64,000 bases of DNA from Streptomyces pactum (lineage in GTDB: Bacteria; Actinomycetota; Actinomycetes; Streptomycetales; Streptomycetaceae), in the NCBI RefSeq assembly GCF_002005225.1, contig NZ_CP019724.1, forward strand, positions 5,287,501-5,351,500, in the 5' to 3' direction. Both the position numbers and the translations under genes were made by a program. Positions 59,445 through 64,000 of this stretch are shown here, piece by piece. Every line of letters starts with the position of its first letter. Position 1 is the stretch's first letter. The notes under the pieces are model-generated. The model worked only from the letters and a program-made list of their open reading frames with translations, was not told where the DNA came from and did not search any database.

Positions 59445-61438
59445 CCGACGACCAGTACGGCGACCAGTACGGCGATCCGTACGGCGACCACGGCGACCAG
59501 CACGGAGAGGGCACGCCCCCGAGCGGCGGCCGCTGGGACCCGCTGCCCCAGGGCGACTACGACGACGGCGCCACCGCCTTCGTGAAGCTCCCCGAGGGCG
59601 GCGTGGACGCCCTCCTGGCCTCCGCCGACAGCCCGCTCGCCGCGCCCGGGCACGGTTATGTGCCGCCGCAGATCACGGTCACGCCCGCCACCACCGCCGG
59701 CAGCGACCCGGCGGCCACCGGCACCTGGGCGATGCCGTCCGCACCCGTGGACGGCACGCAGTGGCAGGTCCCGGACGCGGGGCAGGAGCCGCCCGCCCAC
59801 CAGGAGTACGCCGAGTACCCGCAGCAGGACCCGTACGGCGGGAGCGCGCCGTACGACTCGAGTGCGCCGTACGACACGAACGCGCCGTACGACACGCACG
59901 CCGGACAGGGCGACCGGTTCGCCTACCGGCCCGGGGTAACCGGCCAGTGGGGCTTCTCCGACGCGGATGCCGATGCCGGGGCCGCTGCCGATGCCGCGTC
60001 CGGTCAGGACGTGACCGGTCAGGACGTGACCGGCCAGTGGTCCATCCCGGTCGCCGACGGCGACCTGCCGGACGAGTCGGGCGAGTTCACCCAGTCCTCC
60101 CTGGCCGAGCAGTGGGGCGGCACCGCGCCGGCCACGCTGCCCGGCGGCGCGCCGGCACCCTGGGCGACCCAGCCGGCCGGACAGCCGTGGGGCGACCGCA
60201 CGGCGGAGGCCGCGGACGCCGAACGGGAACGGCCGGCCCAGGACCCGTCCGCACCCGGGGCACCCGAACCGGCCGCCGGTCCGTACGCGGCAGCGCCCCC
60301 GGAACCCGCCGAGGAGGCCGGGTCCCCGGCGCCTTCGGCCGACGAGACGGTGACCGACGAGCCCCAGGGGGCCGAGGAGGCCCCTGAGGGGCCCGCGGAG
60401 CCGCCCGCGGGCACCGGCGAGGACGACGACGTCGCGCACGCGGAATCCGCCCCCAAGGCCGCCGAGGAGCCCGCGACGGGCCCGGCACCGGCCGCCGCGC
60501 GGGAGTCCGGGCACGAGGAGCGGGAGCCCGGGCGGGAGCCGGACCCGGGGCAGGGACCGGAGCCAGGGCAGGGACCGGAGCCAGGGCAGGGCCGCGAGGG
60601 GGACCCGGAGGCGGACCCCCGCACGGAACCTCGCACCGAACCCCGCGCCGAACCCCGCACCGAGAACGGCCCGGCTGCCGCCGCCCAGACCGACCCGGCA
60701 GCCCCTGGGGAACGCGCCCCCGCCGGTCCGCACGAGGAGCACCCCCTCGCCTCGTACGTGCTGCGCGTCAACGGCGCCGACCGACCCGTCACCGACGCCT
60801 GGATCGGCGAGTCGCTGCTGTACGTGCTGCGTGAGCGGCTCGGCCTCGCGGGCGCCAAGGACGGCTGCTCGCAGGGCGAGTGCGGCGCCTGCAACGTGCA
60901 GGTCGACGGCCGCCTCGTCGCCTCCTGCCTGGTCCCGTCCGTGACCGCCGCCGGCAGCGAGGTGCGTACGGTCGAGGGCCTGGCCGCCGACGGGCGGCCC
61001 TCGGACGTGCAGCGGGCGCTCGCCCGGTGCGGCGCGGTGCAGTGCGGCTTCTGCGTTCCCGGCATGGCGATGACCGTGCACAACCTCCTGGAGGGCAACC
61101 CGGCGCCGACCGAACTGGAGGCCCGGCAGGCCCTGTGCGGCAATCTGTGCCGCTGCTCCGGCTACCGGGGCGTCCTGGAGGCGGTCCAGGAGGTCGTCGC
61201 CGAGCGCGAGGCGCACGCCGCCGCCGACGCGGCCGGGACGGACGCCGACGAGCCCCGTATCCCGCACCAGGCGGGTCCGGGCGCGGGCGGCGTCAACCCG
61301 TCGGCGTTCGACTCCCACGAGCCCCGCGACTCCCAGGGACCGCCCGGTACACCGGACGCACCGGGACCGCACGACCAGCCGTACGGCGACCAGCCCTACG
61401 GCGACCAGCCCCACGGCCAGGACGGAGGCCACGCGTGA
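59441..61438 (+). CDS. 2Fe-2S subunit of a molybdenum hydroxylase with about 430-residue disordered N-terminus
   Basis: A 665-residue protein although this subunit is normally about 160. The enzyme part lies at about 437-590: ferredoxin-type cluster CSQGECGAC with the later Cys in RLVASC, then the second cluster with CGFC and CRCSGYRGV. The first 430 residues are Gly/Asp/Pro/Glu-rich, with GDQYGDPYGD, SAPYDSSAPYDTNAPYD and EPGQGPEPGQG repeats and no recognisable domain, and the tail repeats QPYGDQPYGDQP. The extension is in frame and has normal codon use, and GTG 59441 overlaps the upstream stop, so it looks genuine. It could tether or locate the complex. Electrons would pass from Mo to FAD through the clusters. 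Confidence 0.88.
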   Translation: MTDDQYGDQYGDPYGDHGDQHGEGTPPSGGRWDPLPQGDYDDGATAFVKLPEGGVDALLASADSPLAAPGHGYVPPQITVTPATTAGSDPAATGTWAMPSAPVDGTQWQVPDAGQEPPAHQEYAEYPQQDPYGGSAPYDSSAPYDTNAPYDTHAGQGDRFAYRPGVTGQWGFSDADADAGAAADAASGQDVTGQDVTGQWSIPVADGDLPDESGEFTQSSLAEQWGGTAPATLPGGAPAPWATQPAGQPWGDRTAEAADAERERPAQDPSAPGAPEPAAGPYAAAPPEPAEEAGSPAPSADETVTDEPQGAEEAPEGPAEPPAGTGEDDDVAHAESAPKAAEEPATGPAPAAARESGHEEREPGREPDPGQGPEPGQGPEPGQGREGDPEADPRTEPRTEPRAEPRTENGPAAAAQTDPAAPGERAPAGPHEEHPLASYVLRVNGADRPVTDAWIGESLLYVLRERLGLAGAKDGCSQGECGACNVQVDGRLVASCLVPSVTAAGSEVRTVEGLAADGRPSDVQRALARCGAVQCGFCVPGMAMTVHNLLEGNPAPTELEARQALCGNLCRCSGYRGVLEAVQEVVAEREAHAAADAAGTDADEPRIPHQAGPGAGGVNPSAFDSHEPRDSQGPPGTPDAPGPHDQPYGDQPYGDQPHGQDGGHA

Positions 61439-63750
61439 GCAACGACGCCGCGACTGCGGAGGCCGCGGGAACCACCGAGGCGGCCCCCGCCCCCGAGCCG
61501 ATCCCGCACGGCCTGGGCGCGTCCCTGCGGACCGCGGACGCCCGCGCCAAGACCGAGGGCACCTTCCCGTACGCCGCGGACCTGTGGGCCGAGGGCCTGC
61601 TGTGGGCGGCCGTCCTGCGCTCGCCGCACCCGCACGCGCGCATCGTGTCCATCGACACCACCCACGCGCGCGAGATGCCCGGCGTACGGGCGGTCGTCAC
61701 GCACGAGGACGTGCCCGGCGCCCCGCTGCACGGACGCGGCGGCCGGGCCGACCGCCCGGTGTTCGCCTCCGAGGTCGTGCGCCACCACGGCGAGCCCATC
61801 GCGGCCGTCGCCGCCGACCACCCCGACACCGCGCGGATGGCCGCCGCCGCCGTCATCGTCGAGTACGAGGTGCTCGACCCGGTCACCGACCCGGAGCAGG
61901 CCTTCGAGGCCGAGCCGCTGCACCCCGACGGCAACCTGATCCGGCACATCCCGCTGCGGCACGGCGACCCGGAGGCGGCCGGCGAGGTCGTCGTCGAGGG
62001 CCTGTACCGCATCGGGCGCCAGGACCCGGCGCCGATAGGAGCCGAGGCGGGCCTGGCCGTACCGCGCCCGGACGGCGGCGTGGAGCTGTACCTGGCCTCC
62101 ACCGACCCGCACGCCGACCGTGACACGGCCGCGTCCTGCTACGGCCTGACACCCGAACAGGTGAAGATCGTCGTCACCGGGGTGCCCGGCGCCACCGCCG
62201 ACCGCGAGGACCAGGGCTTCCAGCTCCCGCTGGGCCTGCTGGCGCTGAAGACCGGCTGCCCCGTCAAACTGACCGCCACGCGCGAGGAGTCCTTCCTCGG
62301 CCACGTCCACCGGCACCCCACCCTCCTGCGCTACCGCCACCACGCGGACGCCGAGGGCCGGGTGGTGAAGGTCGAGGCACAGATCCTGCTCGACGCCGGC
62401 GCCTACGCCGACACCTCCTCCGACGCCCTGGCCGCCGCCGTGGCGTTCGCCTGCGGCCCGTACGTCGTCCCCAACGCCTTCATCGAGGGCTGGGCCGTGC
62501 GCACCAACAACCCGCCCTCCGGCCATGTACGCGGCGAGGGCGCCATGCAGGTGTGCGCCGCGTACGAGGCGCAGATGGACAAGGTTGCCAAGAAGCTCGG
62601 CCTGGATCCGGCCGAGGTGCGGCTGCGCAACGTGCTGGCCACCGGCGACGTGCTCCCCACCGGCCAGACGGTCACCTGCCCGGCCCCGGTCGCCGAACTC
62701 CTCCAGGCGGTCCGGGACTTCCCCCTCCCCGCCCTGCCCAAGGACACGCCCGAGGACGAGTGGCTGCTGCCCGGCGGCCCCGAGGGCGCGGGCGAACCGG
62801 GCGCGGTGCGCCGGGGCGTGGGCTACGGCGTCGGCATGGTGCACATGCTGGGCGCCGAGGGTGCCGACGAGGTCTCCACGGCCACCGTGAAGGTCCAGGG
62901 CGGCGTGGCGACGGTGCTGTGCGCGGCCGTCGAGACCGGGCAGGGCTTCACCACCCTGGCCCGGCAGATCGTCCAGGACACGCTCGGCGTCGACGACGTA
63001 CAGGTGGCGCCGGTCGACACCGACCAGCCGCCGGCCGGCGCGGGCTGCCGGGGCCGCCACACGTGGGTGTCGGGCGGCGCGGTGGAGCGGGCGGCCAAGA
63101 TGGTCCGCACCCAGCTCCTCCAGCCCCTGGCGCACCAGTTCGGGATGTCGACCGAGCTGCTCCAGATCGCCGACGGCAAGATCACCTCGTACGACGGCGT
63201 GCTGTCGACCACGGTCGCCGAAGCGCTGGCCGGCAAGGAGCTGTGGGCCACCGCCCAGTGCCGCCCGCACCCCACCGAGCCGCTGGACGAGGCCGGCCAG
63301 GGCGACGCCTTCGTCGGCATGGCCTTCTGCGCGATCCGCGCGGTGGTGGACGTCGACATCGAGATCGGTTCGGTACGGGTCGTGGAACTGGCCGTCGCGC
63401 AGGATGTGGGCCGGGTGCTGAACCCGGCCCAGCTCACCGCCCGGATCGAGGCGGGCGTGACCCAGGGCGTCGGCATCGCGCTGACGGAGAACCTGCGTAC
63501 CCCGCGCGGCCTGATCCGCCATCCCGACCTGACCGGCTACGCCCTGCCGACCGCGCTCGACGCCCCGGACATCCGGATCGTGAAGCTCGTCGAGGAACGC
63601 GACGTGGTCGCCCCCTTCGGCGCGAAGGCGGTCAGCGCGGCCCCGGTGGTGGCCTCCCCGGCGGCCGTCGCCTCCGCCGTGCGCGCGGCCACGGGACGCC
63701 CGGTGAACCGGCTCCCGATCCGCCCGCAGGCCGCGGTGGTCACCGCCTGA
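61435..63750 (+). CDS. Molybdopterin-binding large subunit, xanthine dehydrogenase/CoxL-like
   Basis: A 771-residue subunit with an N-terminal a/b-hammerhead region (TEGTFPYAADL, LRSPHPHARIVSIDT) and a molybdopterin-binding domain (DREDQGFQLPLGLLALKTGCPVK, ETGQGFTTLARQIVQ, CRGRHTWVSGGAVERAA). In xanthine dehydrogenase relatives the last motif reads GAKGVGEPP with a catalytic Glu. Here it is GAKAVSAAP, with Ala735 (codon 63637-63639) in place of the Glu. Activity on a classical purine or aldehyde substrate is therefore doubtful. GTG 61435 overlaps the previous stop. Named subfamily and substrate cannot be stated. Confidence 0.88.
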   Translation: MSNDAATAEAAGTTEAAPAPEPIPHGLGASLRTADARAKTEGTFPYAADLWAEGLLWAAVLRSPHPHARIVSIDTTHAREMPGVRAVVTHEDVPGAPLHGRGGRADRPVFASEVVRHHGEPIAAVAADHPDTARMAAAAVIVEYEVLDPVTDPEQAFEAEPLHPDGNLIRHIPLRHGDPEAAGEVVVEGLYRIGRQDPAPIGAEAGLAVPRPDGGVELYLASTDPHADRDTAASCYGLTPEQVKIVVTGVPGATADREDQGFQLPLGLLALKTGCPVKLTATREESFLGHVHRHPTLLRYRHHADAEGRVVKVEAQILLDAGAYADTSSDALAAAVAFACGPYVVPNAFIEGWAVRTNNPPSGHVRGEGAMQVCAAYEAQMDKVAKKLGLDPAEVRLRNVLATGDVLPTGQTVTCPAPVAELLQAVRDFPLPALPKDTPEDEWLLPGGPEGAGEPGAVRRGVGYGVGMVHMLGAEGADEVSTATVKVQGGVATVLCAAVETGQGFTTLARQIVQDTLGVDDVQVAPVDTDQPPAGAGCRGRHTWVSGGAVERAAKMVRTQLLQPLAHQFGMSTELLQIADGKITSYDGVLSTTVAEALAGKELWATAQCRPHPTEPLDEAGQGDAFVGMAFCAIRAVVDVDIEIGSVRVVELAVAQDVGRVLNPAQLTARIEAGVTQGVGIALTENLRTPRGLIRHPDLTGYALPTALDAPDIRIVKLVEERDVVAPFGAKAVSAAPVVASPAAVASAVRAATGRPVNRLPIRPQAAVVTA

Positions 63751-63838
63751 ACCCCTGAACCCGCCGGCGGGCGGGCGTTGTCAGAGGTGGGCCGTAGTGT
63801 CGTGGGCAGTGGGACGGCACGGCACGCACGGGGGAGCG

Positions 63839-64000
63839 ATGATCACACTGACCGAGGCACGGCTGAGTCCGCACGTCACGCACGGGCCGTCGCGCCGCTG
63901 GCTGACCGGGCCCGGACTGCCCGGCGCGAGCGGCTTGCTGACCTGCGCGCCGCTGGAACGCGACGGCCTGGTGACCGTGGCGGACGCGATGGGCGACCCC
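63839..64000 (+). CDS. Unidentified protein, 5' part only
   Basis: ATG 63839 follows GGGGGAG and opens a frame of 54 codons to the window edge: MITLTEARLSPHVTHGPSRRW, then LTGPGLPGASGLLTCAPLERDGLVTVADAMGDP in two parts. No stop is reached. TAGTGT at 63795-63800 could be its -10. I do not recognise the family. Confidence 0.55.
   Translation, partial: MITLTEARLSPHVTHGPSRRWLTGPGLPGASGLLTCAPLERDGLVTVADAMGDP

Overview
This window looks like a stretch of a Streptomyces chromosome. By eye it is above 70% G+C with almost every third codon position G or C. It uses GTG and TTG starts freely, its tmRNA tag reads ANTKRDSSQQAFALAA, and it carries genes typical of the genus: the kinases pkaA/pkaB, the mat aggregation genes, sigU/rsuA, nnaR and an LAxTG sorting signal. 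From memory, the gene order follows the S. coelicolor region around SCO2940 to SCO2988. The obvious recent newcomer is one IS110-family element.

Layout. 1-1.8 kb: the 5' part of galE, then the divergent peroxide-sensing pair ohrR/ohr. 1.8-11.8 kb (minus): a surface-polymer cluster of three tandem two-domain enzymes (family 2 glycosyltransferase fused to a TagB/TagF-like domain) followed by two polytopic membrane proteins. 11.9-15.8 kb (minus): a sugar ABC importer (binding protein, MalF-like, MalG-like). 16.0-23.5 kb: a large FHA/FtsK-like ATPase divergent from the Ser/Thr kinases PkaA and PkaB. 23.5-30.3 kb: prfB, an LAETG wall-anchored repeat protein, a small zinc-ribbon membrane protein, ftsE-ftsX, an S41 protease, smpB and ssrA. 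30.4-32.9 kb: an MFS exporter divergent from a LysR regulator. 33.0-38.7 kb: matA-matB-acyltransferase, tied to PNAG-type extracellular glycan and mycelial aggregation. 38.8-41.4 kb: narK and nnaR for nitrate assimilation. 41.6-46.9 kb: a frameshifted DUF1772-like gene, a CGNR zinc-finger protein, sigU-rsuA and a HelD-like helicase. 47.3-52.0 kb: malic enzyme, HU, murA (minus), a YqgE/AlgH protein and a DUF3039 protein. 52.2-58.3 kb: a second sugar ABC importer with a DasR-like operator, interrupted by IS110 before its GH20 hexosaminidase. 58.5-63.8 kb: a three-subunit molybdenum hydroxylase (FAD, 2Fe-2S, Mo). An unidentified partial gene ends the window.

Themes. Cell-surface carbohydrate runs through the window: galE, the TagF-like cluster, the mat genes, murA, an FtsEX/protease module and a probable GlcNAc-oligomer importer with hexosaminidase. 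Phospho-signalling (PkaA, PkaB and an FHA protein) and ribosome rescue/termination (prfB, smpB, ssrA) form conserved blocks.

Most notable observations. The IS110 left end contains a stem-loop with a 10-nt match to its own left insertion flank and a separate 10-nt complement to its own left terminus, as expected of a bridge RNA. Three genes between 33 and 42 kb carry apparent single-base frameshifts. Two of the three TagF-like paralogues lack the catalytic histidine of the HGTPLK motif. The FHA/FtsK-like ATPase has Arg in place of the Walker A Lys. The Mo subunit lacks the usual catalytic Glu, and its 2Fe-2S partner has an N-terminal extension of about 430 residues.
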